Both the position numbers and the translations under genes were made by a program. The notes below the pieces were generated by a model that worked only from the letters and a program-made list of their open reading frames with translations, had not been told where the DNA came from and made no database searches. Of a stretch of DNA of 64,000 nt, positions 34,542 to 43,940 are shown piece by piece (positions within the stretch are counted from its first letter, which is position 1; each line of letters opens with the position of its first letter). The stretch lies in the NCBI RefSeq assembly GCF_014656545.1, contig NZ_BNDS01000002.1:1-64000 (forward strand), written 5' to 3'. This stretch comes from Neobacillus kokaensis. GTDB lineage: Bacteria; Bacillota; Bacilli; Bacillales; Cytobacillaceae.

Positions 34542-34925
34542 CTATTGCAATTCTGCCCATTTGATTAACTTCTTAGTGGCAATATCAAAAACACCACTCC
34601 CTACAACAGTTATTCCTGATTTTAAATGTAGTGTATAGTTAACCTTTTGGGTAATACCAGCAGGCGGCTCTGATTGATAGTTCATATCACCTTCTTGAAA
34701 ATGAATGCTTCCCTTTCCTGGTATGCCCTTTTCCTCTTCCAGCATTTTCTCCATCTTTTTAACTGTTGATAAAAAATAGTATTCTTCTTTCAAGAGGGCT
34801 TCTGTTTCATGAACCAATTTTCTTTCAGAAAGAAGCCTTTCAACATTCATGGAGAAAAAAATTAAGAAGAGAATCAACAGGCATAATGTCAATGGGTAGG
34901 TAAATCCTTTTTCGTTATATTTCAT
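34542..34925 (-). CDS. comGG: Competence minor pseudopilin ComGG
   Basis: 127 residues with an N-terminal helix behind KYNEKGFTYPLTLCLLILF, a prepilin-like signal with a non-standard YPL in place of TLI. Sequence drift is usual in ComGG. It is the seventh gene of the comG operon, which builds the competence pilus for DNA uptake. The ATG at 34923-34925 overlaps the comGF stop and follows GGAAGG. Confidence 0.88.
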   Translation of the reverse strand: MKYNEKGFTYPLTLCLLILFLIFFSMNVERLLSERKLVHETEALLKEEYYFLSTVKKMEKMLEEEKGIPGKGSIHFQEGDMNYQSEPPAGITQKVNYTLHLKSGITVVGSGVFDIATKKLIKWAELQ

Positions 34926-35407
34926 GTGCCGGCCTTCCATTCCACTAATGAATAGGCAATTACTGAATGTTCTTTTCCCCATTTATCAATAACAATTACC
35001 TTAACAGCATTTGGTAAAAGTGCGAAGGAATACTTTGCAACATTTTGCAGAACAATCTCATGCCCAGTAAAATTTACTCTCCTGCGCAAGTTTGTTTCGT
35101 ATTGATCATAAAGGATGGTTTCCGATCCTTTGGTAAGAATTAATTGCCCTTCTCCAGAACCTAACTTTACTTGTGTTGATAAGCGTATTTCTTTTTTTAA
35201 CTGGCTGCAAAAAACCTCCCATTCCATCGCCTGCAGCTTTACCTGGCTTTCCTTTTGATCAAGGATGACATGAAAAATGGGTGTGATAAAGAAAATAATG
35301 ATCATAAAAATCGTTAAAGCAAAAAGAGCCTCAATCAATGTAAATGCTTGGTCATTCCAGTTTACCGCAGATTTCAATTTGGGAGTGGCTGGTGTTTTTA
35401 GTAACAC
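34922..35407 (-). CDS. comGF: Competence minor pseudopilin ComGF
   Basis: 161 residues. After a 20-residue leader the prepilin-like segment NDQAFTLIEALFALTIF begins, followed by a globular part with short strands (for example RRRVNFTGHEIVL). The leader has Gln-Ala in place of the usual Gly before Phe, so processing may differ. The start is the GTG at 35405-35407, eight bases after a perfect AAAGGAGGT. It overlaps comGE by 56 bases. Confidence 0.88.
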   Translation of the reverse strand: MLLKTPATPKLKSAVNWNDQAFTLIEALFALTIFMIIIFFITPIFHVILDQKESQVKLQAMEWEVFCSQLKKEIRLSTQVKLGSGEGQLILTKGSETILYDQYETNLRRRVNFTGHEIVLQNVAKYSFALLPNAVKVIVIDKWGKEHSVIAYSLVEWKAGT

Positions 35408-35690
35408 TTACGCATACCTCCTTTAGACCGCCCTCCTCTGAGTCCGACCATTGAATTTGATATAAAATGTTGTTTTGAATAAAGTTTTTATCCCCAAATC
35501 CTTTCGAATCATTTAATTTTGCCTGCATTTCTTCATACATAATCTGCCGTGCTGTTTTTTCCAGCTCAAGGGCTGAGGATTGTGCTCTAAGATCCATTAA
35601 TAATGGGATAAAATAGATACAAAGCATAAACATGGCAGATAACGATAACAACAATTCCAGTAAGAAAAATCCTTCATTGTTCCGCAACAT
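35352..35690 (-). CDS. comGE: Competence minor pseudopilin ComGE
   Basis: 112 residues beginning MLRNNEGFFLLELLLSLSAM, a type IV pilin-like N-terminus with Gly-Phe and Glu in the expected place (EGFFLLE). The short globular part has two Cys (VCVSV and EICGK). I start at the ATG at 35688-35690; the open frame runs six codons further back into comGD. It overlaps comGD by 17 bases and comGF by 56. Confidence 0.88.
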   Translation of the reverse strand: MLRNNEGFFLLELLLSLSAMFMLCIYFIPLLMDLRAQSSALELEKTARQIMYEEMQAKLNDSKGFGDKNFIQNNILYQIQWSDSEEGGLKEVCVSVTKNTSHSQIEICGKLE

Positions 35691-36114
35691 AAAATCGGCC
35701 CCTGCCAATTAAAAAGGTTAAGCGATACACTTTATTATTCGTTCGAATATAAAAGGAACCAAACTTGCTTACATTTCCATTCGGCAGAAATTTAATTGTT
35801 AATGGAATGGTCCCTTCAGTTAAATAAAAACTTTTTGAATAGCTTCGTTGTAAAAAAGGGGGAAGCTCCGTCCTCTCAGAAAGTTTATAAAAATATTGAT
35901 TCTGCATAATAATAAATAATACTTCATGTTGATGGGACAATGCGTAATTTTGAGCATAATACAAGTCGGCCTGTAATTGCGTTAAAAAAGCTTCATCCTC
36001 AAGCATGGTATGTTCCGGCTTTAAAGAGAAAACTGTTACGGTGGATAAGATCATAAAGACCGAAAGAACAATAAGTGACTCCGCTAAAGTGAAACCTTTT
36101 TGGTTGTTTTTCAT
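35674..36114 (-). CDS. comGD: Competence minor pseudopilin ComGD
   Basis: 146 residues with the classic prepilin leader MKNNQKGFTLAESLIVLSVF, cleaved by ComC after KG, and a pilin-like globular part. It is the fourth gene of the operon, and its ATG overlaps the comGC stop by one base. It forms part of the tip or initiation complex of the competence pilus. Confidence 0.93.
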   Translation of the reverse strand: MKNNQKGFTLAESLIVLSVFMILSTVTVFSLKPEHTMLEDEAFLTQLQADLYYAQNYALSHQHEVLFIIMQNQYFYKLSERTELPPFLQRSYSKSFYLTEGTIPLTIKFLPNGNVSKFGSFYIRTNNKVYRLTFLIGRGRFYVAEQ

Positions 36115-36449
36115 TATGAAGCGCTTGATTGGGCGACTGCTGTAACTTCCCCTGTTGTCTCGTCTATTTTAACTTCTTTTCCATTAGGACAGCCTTTAGT
36201 TTCATCATTAATGTAGCCTTCACTTTTTAGTAATGCTAGAGTAGGAATTTCATTTTTATCCAACCGATACGCCTGTACCTCCGCCTGAACCATCTTCACG
36301 TAAGCTTCACAGCCTTTGTTATTAATATTAGAATTATGTTTTGCAACGTTTGGAATCGTGATTATTAATAGAACAGAAATGACTAACATAACAATCATCA
36401 TTTCAATCAAGGTGAATCCTTTTTCATTTTTTAATAATTTTACCTTCAT
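36114..36449 (-). CDS. comGC: Competence major pseudopilin ComGC
   Basis: 111 residues. The leader MKVKLLKNEKGFTLIEMMIV carries the consensus prepilin site (KG/FTLIE) with Glu at mature position 5. Two cysteines (GCEAY and GCPNG) can form the disulfide known for ComGC. It is the main subunit of the competence pilus. The ATG follows AGGTTAACAAA about 18 bases after comGB. Confidence 0.96.
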   Translation of the reverse strand: MKVKLLKNEKGFTLIEMMIVMLVISVLLIITIPNVAKHNSNINNKGCEAYVKMVQAEVQAYRLDKNEIPTLALLKSEGYINDETKGCPNGKEVKIDETTGEVTAVAQSSAS

Positions 36450-36467
36450 TTTGTTAACCTCCAGTTT

Positions 36468-37499
36468 TCAAATTCCATCTAATAAATGAAACATTGGCAA
36501 AAGAATGGCTAAATACATGGACACAACAAGGAAGCCGATAAACAGGTATAAAATCGGTTGGACAGTTCTCAAGCTTTTTTCAATGATTTCTTCCATATTC
36601 ACAACGCAATGCTTGCTGAAAAATAATAATTCCTGTTCTAATTTTCCATTTTCTTGACCGTGCTTTACAATCATTGGGAATTCCCTCTCAAAGAAGCAGA
36701 AAGAGGCTAAAATCGTTTCCAATCTCTCACCGGTGATCAGCTTCAATTTAATTTCCCGACCCAATTCACTGTAAAAGGGCTGTCGTTTATTTTTTTCAAA
36801 GAGAATGAGTGCTTCAGAAACGGAAATGCCGCCGGATAATAGAAAACTTAACTGAATGGAAAAATAGTGGGTAAACAGCAATTTGAGGATTCTGCCGGTT
36901 ATTGGGAGGCGGGCAAGGAGTGTCCGCTGCTTCAAAACGGATAATTTACGGAAGCTGAAAAAATAATAAATTGCTGTTAACAATAGGGACAATAGCAGCA
37001 TTTCAAAAACAATCGGAAAATATTCGTCAAAGGCATAGATAACTTTAGTAAAAAAATTTGCTTCTAAACCCAGTGATGTAAATAAAGTTGTAAACCTTGG
37101 CAGCAATGTTTTTTGCACAAATACAAAAAGTAATCCTGTAATCATAATGAGCAGCAATGGATACTGAAGTAATTTAAATAGTTTCTTTACATCTTTATCC
37201 CTCAAGAGCGCTAAACTGCTTCCTTCGAGCAGTGCTTCGGCAAAACTGCCATGTTGTTCAGCAAAATAAACATAGCCGATTAAATCCTGATGAAATCCTA
37301 AGCCTTCAAGTACATCATGAAACTTGTGCCCTTTCCGTAATTCAACTAAACAATCATGTAACTCCCCCTTTCGATAATCGGGTAAATGTAATGATATGGA
37401 TTCAATTGCATCAGCAATTGGGTAACCCCTAGCCAAGAGCTCTCCTATTCTTCTTAAAAAGCTTGCCTGCTCATGGACCGACCATTTATGCTTCTTCAT
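36468..37499 (-). CDS. comGB: Competence pilus platform protein ComGB
   Basis: 343 residues of the GspF/PilC family: two related cytoplasmic helical domains separated by transmembrane helices at about 110-130, 160-185 and 315-338. It forms the inner-membrane platform that ComGA acts on. I start it at the ATG at 37497-37499 (MKKHKWSVHEQASFLRRIGE), which overlaps comGA; the longer frame would run deep into comGA. Confidence 0.94.
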   Translation of the reverse strand: MKKHKWSVHEQASFLRRIGELLARGYPIADAIESISLHLPDYRKGELHDCLVELRKGHKFHDVLEGLGFHQDLIGYVYFAEQHGSFAEALLEGSSLALLRDKDVKKLFKLLQYPLLLIMITGLLFVFVQKTLLPRFTTLFTSLGLEANFFTKVIYAFDEYFPIVFEMLLLSLLLTAIYYFFSFRKLSVLKQRTLLARLPITGRILKLLFTHYFSIQLSFLLSGGISVSEALILFEKNKRQPFYSELGREIKLKLITGERLETILASFCFFEREFPMIVKHGQENGKLEQELLFFSKHCVVNMEEIIEKSLRTVQPILYLFIGFLVVSMYLAILLPMFHLLDGI

Positions 37500-38559
37500 C
37501 GTCGTACACCAGCCGGTCATATTCAGATGGTTGAATATAGCCAAGTGCAATCCCTTTTTTAATTACATCTTTTAATGTCCTATAGTTTGTTTCAATCATT
37601 TCTCCCTTAGCTGCCCTCATCGCAGCAGTTAAGTTTCTTCCTGATAACAGTTCAAATACACTCGCTCTTTTCCATCTGCCTCCCGAATAACAATGTGGCG
37701 GACATTCGCCTTCACAAAATGGGCAAATTAATTCGACCAATCTCTGGGCGGTAACGGCTATTAAGGTTTGTTCTACTTCTAACCAGTTCACCCCAAATTC
37801 CCTCAGGCGGAAAACCGCGCCTTTCGCATCTCTTGTATGCATTGTTGAAAGTACTAAATGCCCCGTCAAAGCAGCACGCACAGCAATTTTAGCGGTTTCT
37901 GCATCCCTGATTTCCCCCACCATAATAATATCTGGGTCATGACGAAGAATCGCCTTTAAACCAGCAGCATACGTAACCCCTGCTTTTTCATTTACCTGTA
38001 CCTGCAGGACAGAATCATAGTTTTTTTCAACGGGGTCTTCAAGTGTAATGACATTGCGGTGAAATAGGTGAGCCGTTTCATTTAATAACGAATACAAGGT
38101 TGTCGTTTTCCCGGATCCGGTCGGTCCGGTAAATATGATTAAACCGTGAGCATGTTTGAGCAGAGCTAATAATTTGCGTGTCATTGATGGGAAGAGTGAT
38201 AGCTGGTGAAAAGGGATTTGATCTTGCTGCGGCAAAAGGCGAATGACAAGGCTTTCTCTGCTGTTAGAAGGAAGGGTAGATAGCCTCAGCCCCATTAATT
38301 GGCCGTTAACATCACAAACAATCGCACCGCTTTGCGGGCGTCTTCGTTCTCCGATATCCATATTCGCTGTAAATTTAAAATGGGAAATCAATCTGTCGCA
38401 TTCATCTTTTGGAAGTGATAATCGTGGAATCAGTTTGTTCGTTAACCGAATTTGCACTAGGGTGTCATTCTTACGAGGTATAATGTGAATATCTGTCGCT
38501 TGGTTTCTTGCCGCATCTGTAATGATTCTGTTCGCTAAAATTTCAATCTCACTAACAAT
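37486..38559 (-). CDS. comGA: Competence pilus assembly ATPase ComGA, possible AUU start
   Basis: A GspE/PilB-type ATPase of about 357 residues. It shows Walker A (FTGPTGSGKTTTLYS), the Asp box (ITLEDPVE), Walker B (DPDIIMVGEIRD), the His box (TGHLVLSTMHTRDA), and the zinc-type Cys cluster CPFCEGECPPHC. It drives pilus assembly for DNA uptake. The start is odd. The first GTGs in frame (38571, 38568) lie inside the ribosome site AAAGGTGGT. The codon seven bases after that site is ATT (38557-38559), which lines up with the B. subtilis start (MVSEIEI against MDSIEK). I therefore place the start at ATT; the GTG at 38571 remains possible. Confidence 0.9.
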   Translation of the reverse strand: MVSEIEILANRIITDAARNQATDIHIIPRKNDTLVQIRLTNKLIPRLSLPKDECDRLISHFKFTANMDIGERRRPQSGAIVCDVNGQLMGLRLSTLPSNSRESLVIRLLPQQDQIPFHQLSLFPSMTRKLLALLKHAHGLIIFTGPTGSGKTTTLYSLLNETAHLFHRNVITLEDPVEKNYDSVLQVQVNEKAGVTYAAGLKAILRHDPDIIMVGEIRDAETAKIAVRAALTGHLVLSTMHTRDAKGAVFRLREFGVNWLEVEQTLIAVTAQRLVELICPFCEGECPPHCYSGGRWKRASVFELLSGRNLTAAMRAAKGEMIETNYRTLKDVIKKGIALGYIQPSEYDRLVYDDEEA

Positions 38560-38667
38560 TGGAACCACCACCTTTTTGTTTTATCATAGCCTAAAATTCG
38601 ACAGCCTTCTATCATTTTCTTCTTTCTTTTTAAAAAATTTATTCCTTTGTGAAAAATTTGTGTACAA

Positions 38668-38690
38668 AAAAACCTGCTAATGCAGGTTCG
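38668..38690 (-). terminator. Terminator after glcK
   Basis: AACCTGC and GCAGGTT form the stem with loop TAAT, followed by seven Us on the minus strand. It separates glcK from the comG promoter region. Confidence 0.85.
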
Positions 38691-39665
38691 TTAATTTCCT
38701 AAGTTATTCTTGATTAGCCACGAAGCACCAATGACGCCTGCATCATTCCCTAACGTTGCGAGAGCTAATTCTGTGGAGTCCCGGACGGAAGAAAAGGCAA
38801 ACCGTTCAAATTGATTTCTCACAGCACTAAGCAGGATTTCTCCGGCCTTTGAGACACCGCCGCCAAGAACGATTTTTTCTGGATTTAGAGTATTGGCAAT
38901 ATTCGCCAAAGTAAAACCTAAATGGAAGGCAACTTCATCTAACACTTGTATAGCTAGCAGATCGCCATTCCGGGCACAATCAAAAACATCTTTAGCCGAA
39001 ATACGGCCATTGTCCTTATTTTTTTCAAATAATTCTCCTCGTGCACCATGTTTTCCAAGAGCTTCATTGGCTAATCTTACTATCCCCGTTGCCGATGCCA
39101 CCGTTTCAAGGCAGCCAGATTTCCCACAATTACACGGAGCCCCGCCTACAGGAATAGATGTGATATGTCCAATTTCCCCTGCTGCACCGTTAATTCCTTG
39201 GACTATATTTCCGTTAGCGATAACACCCCCGCCCACACCCGTTCCTAATGTTACACAAACAATATCCCTTGCACCGTTTCCAGCACCCTTCCACATCTCG
39301 CCTAACGCGGCACAGTTTGCATCATTTTCAATCATAGACGGAAGGGATGTTGATTCTTCAAGGCTGGCTTGCAGCGGAAAATTACTTTGCCAGCCTAAAT
39401 TGACCGCATTTAAGATAACACCCGTTTCATAATTTACAGGTCCCGGAGCTCCCATTCCTACTCCTGCCAGCTGGTCTTTTTCCCGACCAAGTTCTATTAA
39501 TTTCTTAGAAATTGAATTTGCTATATTAATCGTGATGTTTTTCCCCTCATTGCTATTATCAGTAGGGATTTCCCATTTTTCAATGATCTCCCCATCCATT
39601 GTAATAAACGCAATTTTAGTTGTAGTACCGCCTAAATCAACACCAGCTATCCAGTCTTTAGCCAA
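38691..39665 (-). CDS. glcK: Glucokinase, ROK family
   Basis: 324 residues (B. subtilis 321). The phosphate loop GVDLGGTTTKIAF, GAPGPVNYETG, the catalytic region ENDANCAALGE, the ROK zinc site (GHITSIPVGGAPCNCGKSGCLE) and the GGGVSKAG loop are intact. It phosphorylates glucose with ATP. The start is a TTG at 39663-39665 after AGGTGAGG. It is co-transcribed with yqgQ (10 bases apart), as in B. subtilis. Confidence 0.96.
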   Translation of the reverse strand: MAKDWIAGVDLGGTTTKIAFITMDGEIIEKWEIPTDNSNEGKNITINIANSISKKLIELGREKDQLAGVGMGAPGPVNYETGVILNAVNLGWQSNFPLQASLEESTSLPSMIENDANCAALGEMWKGAGNGARDIVCVTLGTGVGGGVIANGNIVQGINGAAGEIGHITSIPVGGAPCNCGKSGCLETVASATGIVRLANEALGKHGARGELFEKNKDNGRISAKDVFDCARNGDLLAIQVLDEVAFHLGFTLANIANTLNPEKIVLGGGVSKAGEILLSAVRNQFERFAFSSVRDSTELALATLGNDAGVIGASWLIKNNLGN

Positions 39666-39675
39666 TTTCCCTCAC

Positions 39676-39888
39676 CTATCTTCTTTCTTTTCTTTTGTCT
39701 TTCTCCATTTGAATTTCATGTCTTAATATCAAAAGGGCTGTCTGGAAGTCACGCGTTTCGATTAACTGCGATTTATATAGCTCTTTTAATTCCGCTTCCA
39801 TTAGCTCAAGATCTGCAATTCGGTCGCCAATGTAAATAATCGTACCGAACAGTTTTAAATATTGCTGTATCTCATAGACTGTTTTCAT
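39676..39888 (-). CDS. yqgQ: YqgQ family protein (DUF910)
   Basis: 70 residues, all alpha helical, typical of YqgQ: MKTVYEIQQYLKLFGTIIYI, then IETRDFQTALLILRHE. A structure of B. subtilis YqgQ shows a three-helix bundle, and single-stranded nucleic acid binding has been proposed. It is the first gene of the yqgQ-glcK pair. A GC-rich GGGGGCCC stretch, which is self-complementary, lies just before the start. Confidence 0.92.
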   Translation of the reverse strand: MKTVYEIQQYLKLFGTIIYIGDRIADLELMEAELKELYKSQLIETRDFQTALLILRHEIQMEKDKRKERR

Positions 39889-40101
39889 CTAGGAGGGCCC
39901 CCTGCCTTTAAAGTTACTAGAGAGATAGTTCATCAAAAAGTATAACCCATGAATCAACCGTCCTCAAGGCAATCTTACTTGAATCAGTATATTCCATTGA
40001 CTCCCTATGAAAAAAGTTTTTTTATTGTCATTTGCAGATTGTCTATCCCATATAACAGTAATAGGACAAACAGATTGAAACTTGGAAGGATGAAAACAGT
40101 C

Positions 40102-40971
40102 ATGAAAAAAGTTTATTATCTTTTATTCGGAATCATTCTCACATTCTCTGCAATGAGTGCGATTATATATAATAATCAGCAGCCAAAAGCACTTGAAAGT
40201 ATAACCTTCTTTCCAATTGATCCGAAAGTTTCCTTTACTGCTTTTGATACCTCATTAAAGCCACTCAAAAAAAATATTGTTTTATGGCAAATCAAATCTA
40301 ATCTTGACCGTCATGCCTATTTACGTCAGGATGCAGGAATGCTGTATTCAAATGGCAGGCTGATTGGAAGGCTGGGCGGCTGGAAGCAGCACACAGCATC
40401 CTTAACACAAGAAAAACGTGTCCCTGTTACAGCAAGTTCTTTTCTCCAGGCCTTCACCTTTCATCATGCAGAACTTCATGAAAGAGGAGGACAAATCTTC
40501 AGTGCTCAGGCAATGTCACAGGACCACCTTTATTTAATCAAGCAAAACGCAGACAATTTCATTAGCTTTCGGTCCCCCAATACAACTAATCAAAGCAGCT
40601 GGAAAGACAGACTGGATGAACAAACTGAACGGATGCTGCGATATAGTTGGAATAAAGCTGTCAGGCACTATGCAATTCACTTAAAAGATTATCAGGCGTA
40701 CCCATTAAATGAGTTTTCACAAAAAGCCAGCGACACTTTCCCCGGGTTTACCAAGGATGAAACCGCCAAAATGATAGGACGTTTATGGGAAGGTCTCTAT
40801 AAAAATTATTTTCTCAGCATCACAAAACAGGATGGCAGCAAGGCAGATCCCACCGGCAGTACCATCCCGCTTATTTTATTAGCTAAAGATAAAACCCATT
40901 TGTTAGTGTTAACTGAAACAGTGAAGGGTGAATCTATTCTTCTCCGTCAGATGATTGGAGATGCTGATTAA
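40102..40971 (+). CDS. Unidentified membrane-anchored secreted protein
   Basis: About 289 residues: an N-terminal anchor or signal helix (KKVYYLLFGIILTFSAMSAI) and an exported part with no Cys. I do not recognise the family; similar small extracellular proteins sit next to gluP in Bacillus. The start is uncertain: ATG at 40090 or 40102, with GGAAGGA 11 bases before the second; an open frame to 39949 has no support. It runs against gluP, and the two genes overlap by 38 bases at their 3' ends. The 213-base gap before it carries its promoter. Confidence 0.65.
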   Translation: MKKVYYLLFGIILTFSAMSAIIYNNQQPKALESITFFPIDPKVSFTAFDTSLKPLKKNIVLWQIKSNLDRHAYLRQDAGMLYSNGRLIGRLGGWKQHTASLTQEKRVPVTASSFLQAFTFHHAELHERGGQIFSAQAMSQDHLYLIKQNADNFISFRSPNTTNQSSWKDRLDEQTERMLRYSWNKAVRHYAIHLKDYQAYPLNEFSQKASDTFPGFTKDETAKMIGRLWEGLYKNYFLSITKQDGSKADPTGSTIPLILLAKDKTHLLVLTETVKGESILLRQMIGDAD

Positions 40972-42496
40972 TTTCCCGGACTAAATTAGTATATGGCTTA
41001 TGATTCGGCTGCAGTTTAGCAGCCTTTTCTGCATTAACCTTTGCCTCTTTAACCTCGTTTTCTTCAAGATTTATCAGAGCAAGGTTATAATAGGCTTCGT
41101 GTAATTCCGGGTTTAGCTCGACAGCCTTTTGCAAATGCAATTTAGCGTCTTTTAGCATACCTTTTTTTATTTCCGTGTAGGATAAGAGAAAGTAGGTCTT
41201 ATCCGATGGATTATCGGCACTCTTCTCAAAATTCTTTAGAATCCGATAGGCTTGTTCATAATTATTTTGTTTAATATATTCCTGTGCCGACAGTAACGCG
41301 GAGGCTTCATTCTTCGATTTTACGGATGGACTAAAACCATATGAAAGTGCCCCCCAAGTAATTACCGCAGATAATATTAGAAAAATACATTGAAGCAGAA
41401 TCTTTTTCTTTTTTGGAAAATACACAACTCCCGCAGCCAGGAAGCCGCCTGCTAATCCGCCTAGATGACCAGCATTGTCAATACTTGATGCTGTAAAGCT
41501 GAAAACAAGATTAATTCCAAGCACAGCTAACAAGTTCATTCCCATTGTTCGGGAAAATAATTTTGGATAAGTTACACCAAAATAAAGTAATGCCCCAAAA
41601 CAACCATAAATGGCACCGCTAGCGCCAGCGGATAAATTCGGACTGAAGATAAAACTTGCAATAAATCCAATTACACCGGCAAACAAATAAATAAACAAGA
41701 AACGAACCTTACCGTAGATCCGTTCAACTGCAGTTCCTAAAAAATACAAAGCAAAAGTATTAAGTGCTAGGTGCAGAAATCCAATATGGAGAAAAATCGG
41801 GGTAAAAAAGCGCCACCATTCCCCATCATAAATTAATTGATTCACTTTTGCTCCATATTTAATCAGGGTAGAGGTATTCTTGCTTCCGCCGTTTAACTGC
41901 AGCCATAAAAAGACAGCCACTTGTATAAAAATAAATACATAAGTAAAAAATGGCTTACTATTAAAAAGAATATCACGTTCCGCTTTTACTTGGTCTACAG
42001 CCGCTGCTAATGTGCCCTGCTTTAGCGTCTGAACATCCAGGTCGGAATATTCCTCAGCGGTTGAAAATCTGGTTAAGTGCTGCAGTTTCTCCGACAAGAG
42101 ATTATATCCCGTATCCATGATTCCTTGTGCAAACAAAATGGAATTAACTTTTGTTTTATTCACCTCTGAATGGACAAAGGGCTTTTCAATGCGGAATTCA
42201 TATTCATCAACAGGAGGAAATTCACTTATATAAATATTCAATATCTCAAGTTCACGGCGGTTTAACTGGCGCCGGACTCCTTCTCCCTTCACAGCAGTAA
42301 ACTCAATATCCCGCTGTAAAGCGTTGCTCCAATCAACATTCCCCTGCTTAAGGCGAATAATGGGAGCGGATTTATTTTCCAACTTTTCAAGCCAAAGTTC
42401 CGTTTGATTTTCAAATAATTTGATGATTCGATAACCATGGTCTGTTATACATGTATTGGCTATTTTCCAAAAGATATATTCCTCTCTATAACCCAT
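40934..42496 (-). CDS. gluP: Rhomboid intramembrane protease GluP with TPR repeats
   Basis: 520 residues (B. subtilis YqgP 507). It has an N-terminal cytoplasmic domain of about 170 residues, a rhomboid core of seven helices, and a C-terminal domain with two or three tetratricopeptide repeats (for example HEAYYNLALINLEENEVKEAK). The catalytic Ser lies in GASGAIYGCFG and the catalytic His in NAGHLGGLAGG. YqgP cuts membrane proteins, including the Mg transporter MgtE, working with FtsH. The ATG is at 42494-42496. It is convergent with the unknown exported protein gene. Confidence 0.95.
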   Translation of the reverse strand: MGYREEYIFWKIANTCITDHGYRIIKLFENQTELWLEKLENKSAPIIRLKQGNVDWSNALQRDIEFTAVKGEGVRRQLNRRELEILNIYISEFPPVDEYEFRIEKPFVHSEVNKTKVNSILFAQGIMDTGYNLLSEKLQHLTRFSTAEEYSDLDVQTLKQGTLAAAVDQVKAERDILFNSKPFFTYVFIFIQVAVFLWLQLNGGSKNTSTLIKYGAKVNQLIYDGEWWRFFTPIFLHIGFLHLALNTFALYFLGTAVERIYGKVRFLFIYLFAGVIGFIASFIFSPNLSAGASGAIYGCFGALLYFGVTYPKLFSRTMGMNLLAVLGINLVFSFTASSIDNAGHLGGLAGGFLAAGVVYFPKKKKILLQCIFLILSAVITWGALSYGFSPSVKSKNEASALLSAQEYIKQNNYEQAYRILKNFEKSADNPSDKTYFLLSYTEIKKGMLKDAKLHLQKAVELNPELHEAYYNLALINLEENEVKEAKVNAEKAAKLQPNHKPYTNLVREINQHLQSSDGEE

Positions 42497-42587
42497 TTCT
42501 CCCCTGCTTTCTGCAAAATAGTCTTTCTCCTATTATAGTCAAAAACTAGATATGACATGAAGTAAACAACTTCTTATTCAAAATAAA

Positions 42588-42624
42588 AAAACCATCTGTG
42601 GCTTTCACCAATCAGACGGTCCTC
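42588..42624 (-). terminator. Terminator overlapping the end of the YqgO-like gene
   Basis: ACCGTCTG and CAGATGGT pair on the minus strand, followed by seven Us. The stem includes the last codons of the small gene. Confidence 0.8.
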
Positions 42625-42799
42625 CAAAAACGGTTTGCATCATTTTGTTTTTTACACCCGGTAAACTTAAAATCGAGCCAACCGCTAGTTTGCGCAGCCA
42701 GCCTGAGGCTAGCAGCAGATTGATAATCCGAAATCTGTAGCGATAGGCAAAATACCCTATCGACCCAATCATAAGAATTGATGTCAGTATTCGAGACAT
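42605..42799 (-). CDS. yqgO: Small membrane protein, YqgO-like
   Basis: 64 residues with an N-terminal helix (ILTSILMIGSIGYFAY) and a second hydrophobic stretch (IINLLLASGWL), ending KMMQTVFGGPSDW. Its location next to gluP matches yqgO in B. subtilis; the name is by position. Function unknown. The ATG at 42797-42799 follows GGGAGGGATGTGG. A second frame over the same bases (42612-42806) has no site of its own. Confidence 0.7.
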   Translation of the reverse strand: MSRILTSILMIGSIGYFAYRYRFRIINLLLASGWLRKLAVGSILSLPGVKNKMMQTVFGGPSDW

Positions 42800-42865
42800 T
42801 CCACATCCCTCCTGCCCTTATTCTGTGGAATTGACAAGAATTTTATCCATGACATACAAACTTTA

Positions 42866-43855
<990 letters not shown>

Positions 43856-43940
43856 CTATCCTAATTAAAATTGTACACTGATTTAAAGCTTTTATTTACT
43901 ATAAATAAGAGGTGTAAACAGTATCTCTGTATCAAATTTG

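Noticed and set aside
38572..38690. ComK boxes before comGA
   Set aside because: No AAAA-N5-TTTT pair with proper spacing was found by eye.
38893..39432. A 179-codon open frame antisense to glcK
   Set aside because: Opposite a well-conserved gene, Pro/Ser-rich and without a ribosome site.
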